The position numbers were made by a program, and so were the translations under genes. The notes beneath the pieces were generated by a model. It was given only the letters and a program-made list of their open reading frames with translations. It was not told where the DNA came from and ran no database searches. From Trebonia sp963785645 (GTDB lineage: Bacteria; Actinomycetota; Actinomycetes; Streptosporangiales; Streptosporangiaceae), in NCBI GenBank assembly GCA_963785645.1, contig CAWAWG010000014.1:186001-250000 (forward strand): DNA of 64,000 bases. Reading direction: 5' to 3'. Numbering within the stretch: position 1 is the stretch's first letter; the number at the start of each line of letters is the position of its first letter. Shown here piece after piece: positions 37,808-47,766 of the stretch.

Positions 37808-39568
37808 CTAGCTCCGCACAGGATCTCCGGTATCCGGGTCATATTCTGCCGCACGGCCGTCGGCGGCACCAGTGGTATTCGCTAGAAAATGTCGCCGGCG
37901 TAGCAGCATGACCAGCGCGGCGAGCGCGGTGATACCGACGCCCGACCACATCACATAGTCGCCTGCCTGGTCATAGATGGTCTTGTCGGACTGTGCGGGC
38001 AAATTCAGCGTTATGGTGATCTCGCCGCGGCTGTCCTGGCCAAGCCAGGCGATTTGCCTGCCGCGGGCGTCGAAGGCCACGGTGTCTCCGGTCAGCGCGG
38101 CCTGCACGACCGGCCTGCCCGTTTCCGCGGCGCGGATCGCGGCGAGGCTGGCGTGCTGGTCGGGTCCCCAGGTGCCCTGGAACGTCGGGGTAGCGGACTG
38201 GTAGACGATGAGCTGGGCACCCTGCCCGGTATCTACCCGTGACAGGTCGGGGAAGGCGGACTCGAAGCAGATCAGCACGCCGACGGTCAGCGGCGGCGCG
38301 GTGCCGCCCGGACTGGTCACGGTCAGCGGGTGCGCGCCGGCGCCGGGTTCCATGTTCGAGGAAGCCGCCTTGCTAATGCTGGTGAGCCAGCCGAGCTGCT
38401 TGCGCAGCGGTATGTACTCGCCGAACGGCACCAGCCGGGTCTTGACGTACGTGCCCTGAACCCCGGTCGGGCTGACCAGGACCGCCCATTTCTCGTGGCC
38501 CTTGCCGGGCGGGGTGGTGTCCTGGTTGACCAGGATCTCGGCGCCGTCCCGGGCCGACAGCGCCTCGATCTGGTGCAGCAGCGCCACGTCGGCGGCCGAG
38601 TTGCCGGTCAGGTCGTCGGGGATGCTGGACTCGCCCCAGACGATCAGGTCCGGCTTGTCTTTGGCGATGCTGCCGTTCGTGCTCAGCTTGGCGGTCAGCG
38701 TCTCGCTGGCGTCGGTCCGCCGCGCGTCGTTGTCTATCACTCCGGGCTGGACAAGCGCGACCGAGACCTGGCGGACGGCCGGGAACGGCGGTGTGAGGGC
38801 GAACGCCAGCGGCCCCGACCCGGCGGCGGCGACAAGGGCGGCGGCGCCCACGGCCGCGCGCGCGACCCGCCCGGCGACGGAATCCGCCGGGGCGGCACTG
38901 GCTTCCTTCGGGTTGGCGGCGGCCGAGGCGCTCGAAACGTCCGGGGAGGCCGGGGTATTCGGGGCGGGCCGGGCACCCGGGGCGGGGCGGAGGACGGACG
39001 GCCTGATCGCGCCGAGCAGCACGACGACGGCGACGTTAGCCATGAGCAGGGCGACGCTGACCAGCCAGACCCCGCCTACGGCGGCGAGCGCGAGCACCGC
39101 TGGATGCTGCCACTGGGAGGCGCCGTACAGGTCCCACGGACCGCCAAGACCCTGGTAAGAGCGCATCCACTCCGGGATCAGCCAGCAACTCGGCACCACG
39201 GCGAACGCCGCGGGCAGCCGCCACCATGACGAACCTGGCCGCAGCAGCTTCTGAACCGCGACGGAGAACGGTGACCACATCCAGCCCATTACCGCGCCGA
39301 GGAGCACGAGACCCGGTCCGATTTCCGGTGCCATCCAGTACAGCATCGCGATCAGGTACCCGGCGCCGAACCACCAGCCCCGCGCGACCGCTTCCCTGGT
39401 CGTGGCGGCGCGGGTAAACAGCATCATCCCGGGCACGAGCGCGAACCATGCCAGGTACGACAGCGAAGGGGCAGGGAAGACGAGAATGACCGGCACACCG
39501 CTCGCGAGGAACGACAACCACCGCATCGGATAGCGGAATTGCCTGACGAGTTTGCTTCGCAACCTCAC
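37808..39568 (-). CDS. lnt: Apolipoprotein N-acyltransferase
   Basis: 586 residues from GTG 39568, with GGAGA upstream. An N-terminal block of about six membrane helices (RWLSFLASGVPVILVFPAPSLSYLAWFALVPGMM...) is followed by a low-complexity linker and a nitrilase domain facing outward. Its catalytic triad is visible: E in VWGESSIP, K in YVKTRLVPFGEY, C in GVLICFESAFPDL. A final helix (GVGITALAALVMLLRRR) closes the protein. It adds the third acyl chain to lipoproteins, several of which are encoded in this window. A dolichol-phosphate-mannose synthase domain, fused to Lnt in mycobacteria, is absent. Confidence 0.93.
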   Translation of the reverse strand: MRLRSKLVRQFRYPMRWLSFLASGVPVILVFPAPSLSYLAWFALVPGMMLFTRAATTREAVARGWWFGAGYLIAMLYWMAPEIGPGLVLLGAVMGWMWSPFSVAVQKLLRPGSSWWRLPAAFAVVPSCWLIPEWMRSYQGLGGPWDLYGASQWQHPAVLALAAVGGVWLVSVALLMANVAVVVLLGAIRPSVLRPAPGARPAPNTPASPDVSSASAAANPKEASAAPADSVAGRVARAAVGAAALVAAAGSGPLAFALTPPFPAVRQVSVALVQPGVIDNDARRTDASETLTAKLSTNGSIAKDKPDLIVWGESSIPDDLTGNSAADVALLHQIEALSARDGAEILVNQDTTPPGKGHEKWAVLVSPTGVQGTYVKTRLVPFGEYIPLRKQLGWLTSISKAASSNMEPGAGAHPLTVTSPGGTAPPLTVGVLICFESAFPDLSRVDTGQGAQLIVYQSATPTFQGTWGPDQHASLAAIRAAETGRPVVQAALTGDTVAFDARGRQIAWLGQDSRGEITITLNLPAQSDKTIYDQAGDYVMWSGVGITALAALVMLLRRRHFLANTTGAADGRAAEYDPDTGDPVRS

Positions 39569-39627
39569 ATTTCCATTCTCCGCCCAGGCCCTGAGCAAAT
39601 GCCAATTTGAGCGGTTCTGATCCGCTC

Positions 39628-40209
39628 CTACCCGCGCACCGGGCCCGGCGTTAACTTCAGCTTGGCGCCCTTCGCTCGGTTGCAGACACCGCACAGGAGC
39701 TGGATGTTCGCGACGGTATTGGCACCGCCGCGGCTGATCGGGATCACGTGGTCGAAGTGCAACTGGTTCGTTGAGCCGCACTGACGGCACCGGCCGCCGT
39801 CCCGGGCCGACACCGCGATCTTGACGTCCTGCGAGATGGAACGCTTGACCCGCTCGCCGACGGGGGCCGGAATTTCCGACGAGGTCGGCCGCGTCATTAA
39901 CGGTTCGTGACCATGTGACCGAAGAGGCGGCGGGCCGAGGGCGTCCGGCTCCCCGGCCGCGGCTGGCTCCACCGGGTCGGCCGTCGCGGCGGCCGGGGCT
40001 GTGGCCGGGGCGCGGTCGGCCGTATTCGCGTCGACGGGCTGGTCAGCGGACGGACCATACGCCGTTTGCACCGCGGGGTGCTGCAGGATCTCGTGAAGTC
40101 GTTCGAGCGCTCGTGCGAGGGTGATGAGCGTCGAGCCGAATCGGGTCGCGGGGGTTTCGCTCGCGGCCACCTCTTGCTCGCCTCCAAGCGGGTTGGCCAG
40201 GTAAAACAT
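39628..40209 (-). CDS. HNH endonuclease domain protein
   Basis: About 193 residues if ATG 40209 is used; the frame is open to 40287 and neither start has a clear ribosome site. The first half is low complexity (Ala/Pro). The C-terminal ~60 residues are an HNH domain: RDGGRCRQCGSTNQLHFDHVIPISRGGANTVANIQLLCGVCNRAKGAK, with two CxxC zinc pairs and the H-N-H residues. Nuclease substrate unknown; such proteins are widespread, both in mobile elements and as orphan genes. An AT-rich, non-coding stretch (40,210-40,472) lies upstream. Confidence 0.8.
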   Translation of the reverse strand: MFYLANPLGGEQEVAASETPATRFGSTLITLARALERLHEILQHPAVQTAYGPSADQPVDANTADRAPATAPAAATADPVEPAAAGEPDALGPPPLRSHGHEPLMTRPTSSEIPAPVGERVKRSISQDVKIAVSARDGGRCRQCGSTNQLHFDHVIPISRGGANTVANIQLLCGVCNRAKGAKLKLTPGPVRG

Positions 40210-40472
40210 GCGGGCAAGGATAAATGCCCGGCAATTATCGCTTACCCGTCGCAAACCTGCCCTTCCCGTAACGATCAATAAGTCCATTGAATATTCACAA
40301 GCTGTAAACCTAAATGAACTGCTTGTTCGATAGATTCACGTGCTTCTGCACGGGCGAGCACGAACAGTTTGCATCTGAAAACAATCAGTTACATTCGGTG
40401 GCATGAGACCCGGGAAGAGGACGGAGGAGCGGGGGCGCCGCCCGCCTCCGTACCATCCACGAGCAACGGGCG

Positions 40473-41309
40473 CTATGCCTTGGCGGATGCCTCCGTCAAG
40501 GCGCGCCGCACCAGAACACGAGCGAGGTGCTCACGGTAGGCCTTGGATGCGTGGATGTCCGACCCCGCGTTCGTGCCCTCCGCCGCCAGGGCGGCGGCGT
40601 CGGCGATCGAGGCCCCGCCGGCCAGGGCGGACTCCACGGCGGTAGCGCGCAGCGGCGTCGAGCCCATGTTGATGAGCGCCACCCCCGTGTTTGGGCCACC
40701 AGTGCCCTGGACGGCCACGCCGACCATCGCGAAGTCGATCGCCCGCTTGTTGAACTTCTGGAACGACCAAGCCGCTCGAAAGGCGGGCTTGGGCACCTGG
40801 ATCTCCGTCAGCAGTTCGCCGGGCTCAATGGCCGTCTCGAAGATCCCCTTGAAGAACTCCGCGGCCGGAACTGAGCGCGGGCCGGACTCGCCGCGGACCG
40901 TGAAGGTCGCGTCGAGCGCGAGCAGCGTGGCCGGCAGGTCGGCGGCCGCGTCGGCGTGGGCGACGGAGCCGCCGATCGTGCCCCGGTGCCGGATCTGCGG
41001 GTCGCCGACGACCCCCGCGGTGTGCGCGAGCAACGGGATGTCCGACAGCAGCAGTTCCGAGTTGGCCACGTCGTGGTGCCTGGTGAGCGCGCCGATCGCC
41101 ACGTACGTGCCCTGATCGCGGATGTACGACAGCTCCGTGACCCGGCCCAGGTCGATCAGCACGGACGGCGAGGCGAACCGCAGCTTCATCAGCGGCAGCA
41201 GTGACTGGCCGCCGGCCAGGTACTTGGCGTCCTCGCCGTGCTCGGCCGCCAGTCGCAGGGCCTCGTCGGCCGTCGCGGCCCTGACATAGGTAAACGAGGG
41301 CGGGATCAC
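40473..41309 (-). CDS. coxM: Molybdenum hydroxylase FAD subunit (CoxM-like)
   Basis: 278 residues from GTG 41309, which overlaps the CoxS stop (GTGA). VIPPSFTYVRAATADEALRLAAEHGEDAKYLAGGQSLLP is the FAD-binding start; IRHRGTIGGSVAHADAAADLP is the second FAD loop. The end is the CO-dehydrogenase flavoprotein C-terminal domain. It passes electrons from the CoxS iron-sulphur centres to an acceptor. Last gene of the cox operon. Confidence 0.93.
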   Translation of the reverse strand: MIPPSFTYVRAATADEALRLAAEHGEDAKYLAGGQSLLPLMKLRFASPSVLIDLGRVTELSYIRDQGTYVAIGALTRHHDVANSELLLSDIPLLAHTAGVVGDPQIRHRGTIGGSVAHADAAADLPATLLALDATFTVRGESGPRSVPAAEFFKGIFETAIEPGELLTEIQVPKPAFRAAWSFQKFNKRAIDFAMVGVAVQGTGGPNTGVALINMGSTPLRATAVESALAGGASIADAAALAAEGTNAGSDIHASKAYREHLARVLVRRALTEASAKA

Positions 41310-41785
41310 TTCGACGCCCCTTCGTTGGCGGACGCCGCCGCGGACAGGGCGGCCCGCACGATGTTGTGGTAGCCGGTGCACCGGCAGATGTTGCCCTCGA
41401 GACCCGTCCGGACCTCGGTCTCGGTCGGCGAGGGGTTCTCCTTGAGCAGGGACACGATCGCCATGACCATGCCGGGCGTGCAGTACCCGCACTGCAGGCC
41501 GTGCTGCTCGTGGAAGGCTCGCTGGACCGGGTGCATCTCTCCCGATTCCGAGGCCAGGCCCTCAAGGGTGGTCACGGAGTGTCCGTCCGCCTGAGCGGCC
41601 AGGACCGTGCAGGACTTGACCGACTCGCCGTCGAGCAGCACCGTGCAGGCACCGCAGGACGTGGTGTCGCAGCCGATGTTGGTGGCGGTCAGGTCCGCGA
41701 CGTCCCGCAGGAAGTGCACCAGCAGCGTGCGATCCTCGACGTCCGCGTCGACGTTTTTGCCGTTGACGGTCAGCTCGACCTTCAT
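41306..41785 (-). CDS. coxS: Molybdenum hydroxylase iron-sulphur subunit (CoxS-like)
   Basis: 159 residues from ATG 41785 (overlaps CoxL stop). Plant-type [2Fe-2S] site GCDTTSCGACTVLLDGESVKSC, then the second cluster QCGYCTPGMVMA and CRCTGYHNI. All eight Cys are present. It links the Mo site of CoxL to the FAD of CoxM. Confidence 0.96.
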   Translation of the reverse strand: MKVELTVNGKNVDADVEDRTLLVHFLRDVADLTATNIGCDTTSCGACTVLLDGESVKSCTVLAAQADGHSVTTLEGLASESGEMHPVQRAFHEQHGLQCGYCTPGMVMAIVSLLKENPSPTETEVRTGLEGNICRCTGYHNIVRAALSAAASANEGASK

Positions 41786-44086
41786 TTGCTCGCCTTCTGG
41801 ATAGCGGTCCAAACACGTTCCGGTGTCATCGGCATGTCGATGTGCCGCACACCAAGGTGCGACACGGCGTCGATAACGGCGTTGTGCACGGCGGGAGTGG
41901 CGCCGATCGTGCCGGCCTCGCCGATGCCCTTTACCCCCAAGGGGTTTACCGGGGTCGGGGTCTCGCTGGTCAGCAGCTCGAAGCTGGGCAGCTCGGCCGC
42001 GGTAATCGCGCCGTAGTCCATCAGCGTCGCGGTCAGCGGGTTGCCGTCTTCGTCGTAGCGGATCTCCTCCACGAGCGCCTGGGCGGCCCCCTGGGCGATG
42101 CCCCCGTGTCGCTGGCCCTCGACCAGGACGGGGTTGAGCACCGGGCCCGCGTCGTCGGCGGTGACGTGCCGCAGCAGCGTGACCTTGCCGGTCTCCGCGT
42201 CGACCTCGACAACCGAGAGATGCGTGCCGAACGGGAAGGTCGGCCGGTCCGCGGTGAACCGCACGTTGGCGACGATCAGCCCCTGGTCGCTGGCCGTGGC
42301 CACCTGCGACCAGGACAGCGACTTGTCCGGGTCGCCGGCGATGTGCCAGGTGCCGCTGTCGGCGTCGAGCACGACGTCGGCCGCGGCGGCCTCGAAGAGT
42401 TCGGCCGCCTTCTTGGCCGCCTCCTCCTTGACCTCGATCGCCGCCTTGTGCACGGCGGAGCCGCCGAGCTGCAGCGACCGCGAGGCATAAGTGCCTACGC
42501 CGTCCGGGATCAGATCGGTGTCGCCGTGGATGACCTCGATCTTGTCCATCGGGATGCCGAGCTCGTCCATCACGATCATCGCGAAGGCGGTGTGGTGGCC
42601 CTGGCCGTGCGCGGACGAGCCGGTGTAGACGGTCGCGGTGCCGTCGTCGTGCACCTCGACCTTGGCGGTCTCGCCGGCCGCGGCGTCCGCGGCGGTGATC
42701 TCTACGTAGGATGCCAGGCCGAGACCGAGGAGCTTGGTCTCGCCGGCCTGGCGACGGCGCTCCTGCTCCGCGCGGAGCTCGTCGTACCCCGCCATGGTCA
42801 GCACCTTGTCCAGTGCGGCCTCGTAGTCGCCCGTGTCATACGGCGCGCCCGTCTTGGTGACGAACGGGAACTGGTCCTTCTGAATGAAGTTGAGTCTCCG
42901 CACCAGCGCCGGGTCGACGCCCGCCTCGGCGGCGTACCAGTCGACGACACGCTCGATCGTCGCCGCGGCCTCGGGCCGCGGCGCCCCGGTAGGCGGCGAT
43001 CGGGGTTCCGTTGGTGACGACGGCCTTGTAGTCGGCCTCCACCGCGGGGATGTCGTAACAGCCGGGGGCCATCAGGTTGGTGAGCATCGGCAGGAACCCG
43101 CCCATCCGCGAATAGGCGCCGGAGTCCTGCACGACGTCGAGCCGGTACGCCTTGATGTGCCCCTCACGGTCGCCGCCGAGCTTGACGTGGTGCAACTGCC
43201 CCCGGCCCTGCGTCATGGCCATCAGGTTCTCGTTGCGGGTCTCCGCCCAGCGGACCGGCCTGCCGGTGTGCTTGGCGGCCCAGGCGACGACGATCTGCTC
43301 ACGGTCGACGCCGACCTTGGCACCGAATCCGCCGCCGACATCGGGGGCGACGACCCGTATCGCCGCCGGCGGCAGCCCGACGGCGGTGAAGATCAGGCGG
43401 GCCAGCTGGGCGTTCTGGGTGGACGTCCAGACGGTGAGCCGTCCGCCGGAGAACACCGCCGCGGTCGCGCGGCCCTCCAGGGGCAGGGCGGCGACCCGCT
43501 GGTTGACAACGTCGCCCTCGACGATGACCTCGCAGCCGTCGAAGATCGAGTCGTCCCCGATGGGACGGCCGCCGCGCACGCAGACGTTGGTGCCCGCCTC
43601 CGGGAAAAGCAGGCTCTCGCCGCTCAGGGCGGCCTCGATCGAGGGCACCGCGGGCAGCGGCTCGCAGTCCACGCTGACCAGTTCGGCGGCGTCCTCGCCC
43701 GAGTAGATGCCGTCGGTCAGCACGAGCGCGACCGGCTCGCCGACGAACCGCACCCGGTCGACCGCGAGCAGCGGCTCCTGCCAGGCTCCGCCCAGCGGGT
43801 TGGGTCCCTCGGCCGGCGGCGCGTCGTCCGGCACCGGCTCGGGCGGCGGGGGGACCGGCCAGTCAGCCATATCCGCCGCGGTCAGCACCGCGACCACCCC
43901 GGGCGCCGCAAGGGCAGCCGAGGTGTCAATGCCAGTTATCAGGGCGTGCGCGATGGTCGACCGGACGAATGTGGCCCGCACCGCCCCGGCAAGTTCGGGT
44001 TCGCGCAGGTCATCGACGTAGACGCCGCCCGAAGTGAGAAGCCGCGGGTCCTCCGTACGGATCACCCGCGTGCCCAGAATGCTCAT
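41782..44086 (-). CDS. coxL: Molybdenum hydroxylase large subunit, form II CoxL (frame break near 42,980)
   Basis: ATG 44086 with GCGGAGGATTA ahead. SILGTRVIRTEDPRLLTSGGVYVDDL is the usual start; APDVGGGFGAKVGVDREQ and GQGHHTAFAMI line the molybdopterin site; near the end VTADDAGPVLNPVLVEGQRHGGIAQG. At about 42,980 a net +1 shift falls right in the active-site loop. The correct reading is IAAYRGAGRPEAAATIERVV. AYRGAGR (not AYXCSFR) marks the form II group, for which CO is not always the substrate. As written the protein is split in two. Confidence 0.92.
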
Positions 44087-44513
44087 TAATCCTCCGCTGA
44101 TACGGCTTCCCCGCGAACCTACACCTTGCCGGCGCGGCAATTCTAGCCTGGGCTATCAAAAGGGCATACCTCACCGATTTACGGTAAACTCCGAGGTAGA
44201 TGGCTCATATGGGCGGAAGATTCAGGTAGTCATATTGCGACTTCCAACCCAACCGGGTAGTCGCGCCGCGACCTCCGATAAAAAACCAAAGCAGTATTCC
44301 AAACAGATACAACCCGCTATTTCAGGGATCAGAAAACAGCGCCACGGGAAACCGTCCGCCGCATACGCCACTTCTTGCTGTTATCCTTTCTGGGCTCCGG
44401 ACGGCGGCCGTTCCGGCTTCGGGGACCGGGGACCCGGCCGGGTGTACCGCGGCGATTTGGGCGGCGCGGCCACAGCCCGTAGCGGGACTGCCGACGTGAT
44501 GTGACGAAGCACG
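44087..44513. other. Non-coding divergent spacer
   Basis: About 425 bp between the cox operon and the permease gene, with an AT-richer centre (44,150-44,310). No gene, hairpin or RNA recognised; should contain the cox promoter and perhaps its operator. Confidence 0.4.
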
Positions 44514-45860
44514 GTGGGCGCGTTAGATGCGGCTGGCGTGGTAGATACTGCCCATTCACCTGCTGCCGCGAAGGAGGCTGAACTGCACGCCGCAGTCTCC
44601 GAGACGATCTCGGTCATCGCGTTGGCGGCCGTGCTCGCATGGGCGGTGACCAGGCCGCGCGGCTGGCCGGAGGCGGTCGCCGCGGTCCCGGCGGCGGCAC
44701 TGGTCATCGCGACTGGCGCGATCTCGGGCCACCGTGCCCTCGTGGAAGCTCAGCAGCTCGGCCCGGTGATCGGCTTTCTCGCCGCGGTGCTCGTCATCGC
44801 ACAGTTGTGCGACGACGAGGGCCTGTTTCGCGCCTGCGGCGCATGGATGGCCAACGGGTCCGGCGGACAGCCCCGCCGACTGCTCTTGCAGGTCTTCGCG
44901 GTCGCAGCCGTGACGACCGCCGCGCTCAGCCTGGATGCCACGGTGGTACTGCTGACTCCGGTGGTCTTCGTCACCGCGGCGAGACTGCGGCTGCGGCCCC
45001 GGCCCTACATGTACGCGTGCACTCATCTCGCGAACTCGGCGTCGCTCCTGCTCCCGGTCTCCAATCTGACCAATCTCCTGGCCTTTTCGGCCAGCGGGCT
45101 GTCGTTCGGCCGGTTCACCGCCTTGATGGCACTGCCGTGGCTGGCCGCGATCGGCGTTGAGTACGTCGCGCTAAGCCGGTTCTTCCGGGCCGACTTGAAC
45201 GCGACCGCCCCGTCGCCGGAGGAAAGGAATGCGGCAGAAGGGGATAGCGACGCGACCGGTCTTCCCCGGTTCACCATCGTCGTGGTCGCGTTTACGCTGG
45301 CCGGCTTCGCGGTCGCGTCGGCGGCGGGGGTAAATCCCGCGTGGGCCGCCTTCGGTGGTGCCGTCGTCCTCGCCGCGCGGGCGCTGGCGCAGCGTCGTAC
45401 CAGCCCGGTAAGCCTTGGCCGGGCGGCCGATGTACCGTTCCTGCTCTTCGTTCTCGGCCTGGGGATCGTGGTCCAGGCCGTGGTCGATAACGGTCTCGGC
45501 GGTGCGCTGCACCCGCTTTTGCCCACCGGAACCGCACTGCCCGACCTGCTCGCCGTCGCGGGACTCGCCGCGGTACTGGCCAACCTGATCAACAACCTGC
45601 AGGCCGTCCTGGTGCTTCTCCCGCTGGCCGCGCCCTCCGGCGCCGGGGCCATCCTGGCTGTCCTGCTTGGCGTCAACATAGGACCCAACCTGACGTACAC
45701 CGGGTCGCTGGCAACGCTGCTTTGGCGTCGGATCCTGCATCAGCACGGGTCGGCTCCCTCGCTACGGGAATTCACCGTGCTGGGACTCCTCACTGTTCCC
45801 GCCGGGTTGGCGCTTGCCGTCCTCGCACTGTGGGCGGGACTGCACACACTGGGAGGTTGA
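44514..45860 (+). CDS. ArsB/SLC13-type permease
   Basis: 448 residues with about ten membrane segments. Start uncertain: GTG 44514 or an in-frame GTG ~26 bp later. AQLCDDEGLFRACGAWMA, LDATVVLLTPVVFVTAARLR, HLANSASLLLPVSNLTNLLAF and NNLQAVLVLLPLA...GVNIGPNLTYTGSLATLLWRR are the repeated ion-transporter motifs of the ArsB/NhaD family. It may extrude arsenite or an organic anion. It has no ArsR, ArsC or ArsA neighbour; the UspA-like gene starts 5 bp after its stop and shares the operon. Confidence 0.85.
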   Translation: MGALDAAGVVDTAHSPAAAKEAELHAAVSETISVIALAAVLAWAVTRPRGWPEAVAAVPAAALVIATGAISGHRALVEAQQLGPVIGFLAAVLVIAQLCDDEGLFRACGAWMANGSGGQPRRLLLQVFAVAAVTTAALSLDATVVLLTPVVFVTAARLRLRPRPYMYACTHLANSASLLLPVSNLTNLLAFSASGLSFGRFTALMALPWLAAIGVEYVALSRFFRADLNATAPSPEERNAAEGDSDATGLPRFTIVVVAFTLAGFAVASAAGVNPAWAAFGGAVVLAARALAQRRTSPVSLGRAADVPFLLFVLGLGIVVQAVVDNGLGGALHPLLPTGTALPDLLAVAGLAAVLANLINNLQAVLVLLPLAAPSGAGAILAVLLGVNIGPNLTYTGSLATLLWRRILHQHGSAPSLREFTVLGLLTVPAGLALAVLALWAGLHTLGG

Positions 45861-45865
45861 TCGCG

Positions 45866-46432
45866 ATGACCGAGGAAGGCGACCCGGCCCGTTCGGTGCT
45901 CGTCTGGGTGGCCGAGAGGACCTGGCGCGCCTGTGTGGACGCGGCGCGTCGACTGCCCGCCGCGGGTACGCGGATCACGCTGATCCACGTCACCGCGGAC
46001 GATCCGCCGAAAGCGGCCCACGGCGCGTACCTGGGCCTCATGGGCCGCAGATCGCCGGGCCGCGATCCGGCCGCCAGGATCACCGAGTTCGCCGATAATT
46101 CGGCGGCCGGACTGCTCGACGCCGCCGCCCGCCGGCTTGGCCGCCCCTGTGCACGAATCAGCCGCCACGGCCAGCCGGAGCGGGAAGTAGTGACCGCGGC
46201 GGTCGACGCTGAGCTGCTCATCGTCGCCCGAGACGGTGACCAGTCCCGGCTGGGGCCGAAGAGCCTCGGCAAGGAAACGCGATTCATCGTCGATCACGCG
46301 CCTTGCCCGGTCCTGCTCATCTGGCCGCACGCCGTGCCGGGCCTCGCGACGGCGCCCCCGTTCGCAAGTCCCCAGTTCCCAAGGCCACCGCGCGAACGAC
46401 CCCCGCATGAAAGGCCGCACCGCGATGCGTGA
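45866..46432 (+). CDS. Universal stress (UspA-like) protein
   Basis: 188 residues from ATG 45866. SVLVWVAERTWRACVDAARRL...TLIHVTADD is the UspA start. AELLIVARDGDQSRLGPKSLGKETRFIVDHAPCPVLLIWP carries the usual GxxG-x9-G(S/T)-like C-terminal nucleotide site in a degenerate form. The tail is Pro/Arg-rich. Coupled to the ArsB-like permease; probably a stress or nucleotide-binding modulator of it. Confidence 0.8.
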   Translation: MTEEGDPARSVLVWVAERTWRACVDAARRLPAAGTRITLIHVTADDPPKAAHGAYLGLMGRRSPGRDPAARITEFADNSAAGLLDAAARRLGRPCARISRHGQPEREVVTAAVDAELLIVARDGDQSRLGPKSLGKETRFIVDHAPCPVLLIWPHAVPGLATAPPFASPQFPRPPRERPPHERPHRDA

Positions 46433-46862
46433 GCATCATCCCGGCCGGCAACGTATACCGGTCTTGGCGACCCGGTTGCTTAATTCGGCGGCCTCGCTGC
46501 CGCTGCCCCGGGTCCTGGCTTGTGCCTGGTGACGGTGTTTCCAGGGTGCCCCGTGAGGCGGGCCGCTGCCGCCCCGCCGGTTCCCCGTGCAGCCGCTCAC
46601 CGGGCGGCAGCGGCTATGTCCGCTCGGACGCCTGGGCGCGCACCCCGGCCCGCTGAGCGGCGATCGGCATATCCGCTGGGCAGGCGTTCGGGCATGGGGT
46701 ACGCGGGGGAGTTTCCGGGTAGGTTAGGCTAAAAGTGGCACCGGGGGGTGCGCCACGCGATCAGGCAGAATATGCCTGCAGGCAACAACTCATTGATGTC
46801 CGCTTTTTTGCTTTCCCGGCGGATAACTCGCGATCTGATGGCACCCTTCTAGAGCGGGATCG
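46433..46862. other. Spacer with possible DtxR-like site
   Basis: About 430 bp. At 46719-46737 GTAGGTTAGGCTAAAAGTG matches 13 or so of the 19 positions of the DtxR/IdeR iron box (left half good, right half poor). No gene or RNA recognised. Confidence 0.35.
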
Positions 46863-47747
46863 ATGTTCATGCCAGCACAGGACCTGCACGGTCGCACTGT
46901 CGGCGTGGACCGGTTGCAACCCGGCGATCACGCGTTCTTCGCTTACTCCGATGACGAAACGCGGTGGGACATCCTCACCCTCTTCACGCAGCAGGGGTTC
47001 TCGCGCGATGAGAAGGTCGGGCTGCTCGTCGATGTCGGGCACTCCCCCGACTGGGTGGCTGCCCGGGTGGCGGGCGGCCCGGCGTCCGGGCGGCGGGCGG
47101 TGCGGGAGGGGCGGCTGGTCGTGTCGAACGCGCCGCGGTTCGCGCGCGGCGCGTTCGATGCGGCTCGGCTCGTGCAGGGTGCCCGCCGCCGACTTGAGAC
47201 CGTCCTCGCCGAGGGATTCACCGGACTGCGCAACGCGAGCGAGATGTCACTCGCGCTAGCCCCGATCGAAAACCTGGGCCAGGCAGTCGAGTACGAGGTC
47301 GCGTTGCACGCGTCGCTGTTCTCCGGACAGCGCTCGCACTACACCGCGCTGTGCTACTGGGATGAGCGGCTGTTCGGCGAGACCGACGCCATCAAGGAGA
47401 CGCGGTCAGTTCACCCGGTGACCGTGCTGCCCCGCCTGGGCGCGCTGCACACGACGGTGTCGGGCAACCGCGTCCATATCACCGGGGAAAGCGACCTGGC
47501 CAACAGGGCTGAATTCGACGCGGCGCTGAGGTCGCTGGCTGACCTGCCCGCCGCCACGCTCGTGCTCGACATCAGCGACCTGTCCTTCTTCGACGCCCAC
47601 AGTGCCGGTGCCATCGTCCGGCTCGCGGCCGGCCTGGCCCCGCCGAAGCGGCTTGAGGTCCGGTGCCGCGGCTCACAGCGGCGGCTGCTGCACCTGCTCG
47701 GCGGCAGGTCTCTTGAGCAGCTGTCGATCGTAACCATGCGGCTGTAG
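46863..47747 (+). CDS. MEDS-domain sensor fused to a STAS domain
   Basis: 294 residues from ATG. Residues ~10-180 match MEDS (PGDHAFFAYSDDETRWDILTLFTQQGFSRDEKVGLLVDV; ALCYWDERLFG), a sensing domain in regulators of methanogenesis, sporulation and DcmR-type proteins. Residues ~200-290 are STAS (NRVHITGESDLANRAEFDAALRSL, LVLDISDLSFFDAHSAGAIVRLA), the fold of anti-sigma antagonists, with a Ser at SAGA where SpoIIAA-type proteins are phosphorylated. It probably releases a sigma factor on a chemical or light/redox signal. Confidence 0.9.
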   Translation: MFMPAQDLHGRTVGVDRLQPGDHAFFAYSDDETRWDILTLFTQQGFSRDEKVGLLVDVGHSPDWVAARVAGGPASGRRAVREGRLVVSNAPRFARGAFDAARLVQGARRRLETVLAEGFTGLRNASEMSLALAPIENLGQAVEYEVALHASLFSGQRSHYTALCYWDERLFGETDAIKETRSVHPVTVLPRLGALHTTVSGNRVHITGESDLANRAEFDAALRSLADLPAATLVLDISDLSFFDAHSAGAIVRLAAGLAPPKRLEVRCRGSQRRLLHLLGGRSLEQLSIVTMRL

Positions 47748-47766
47748 GCGCTGCCCGGGAGAGGCC

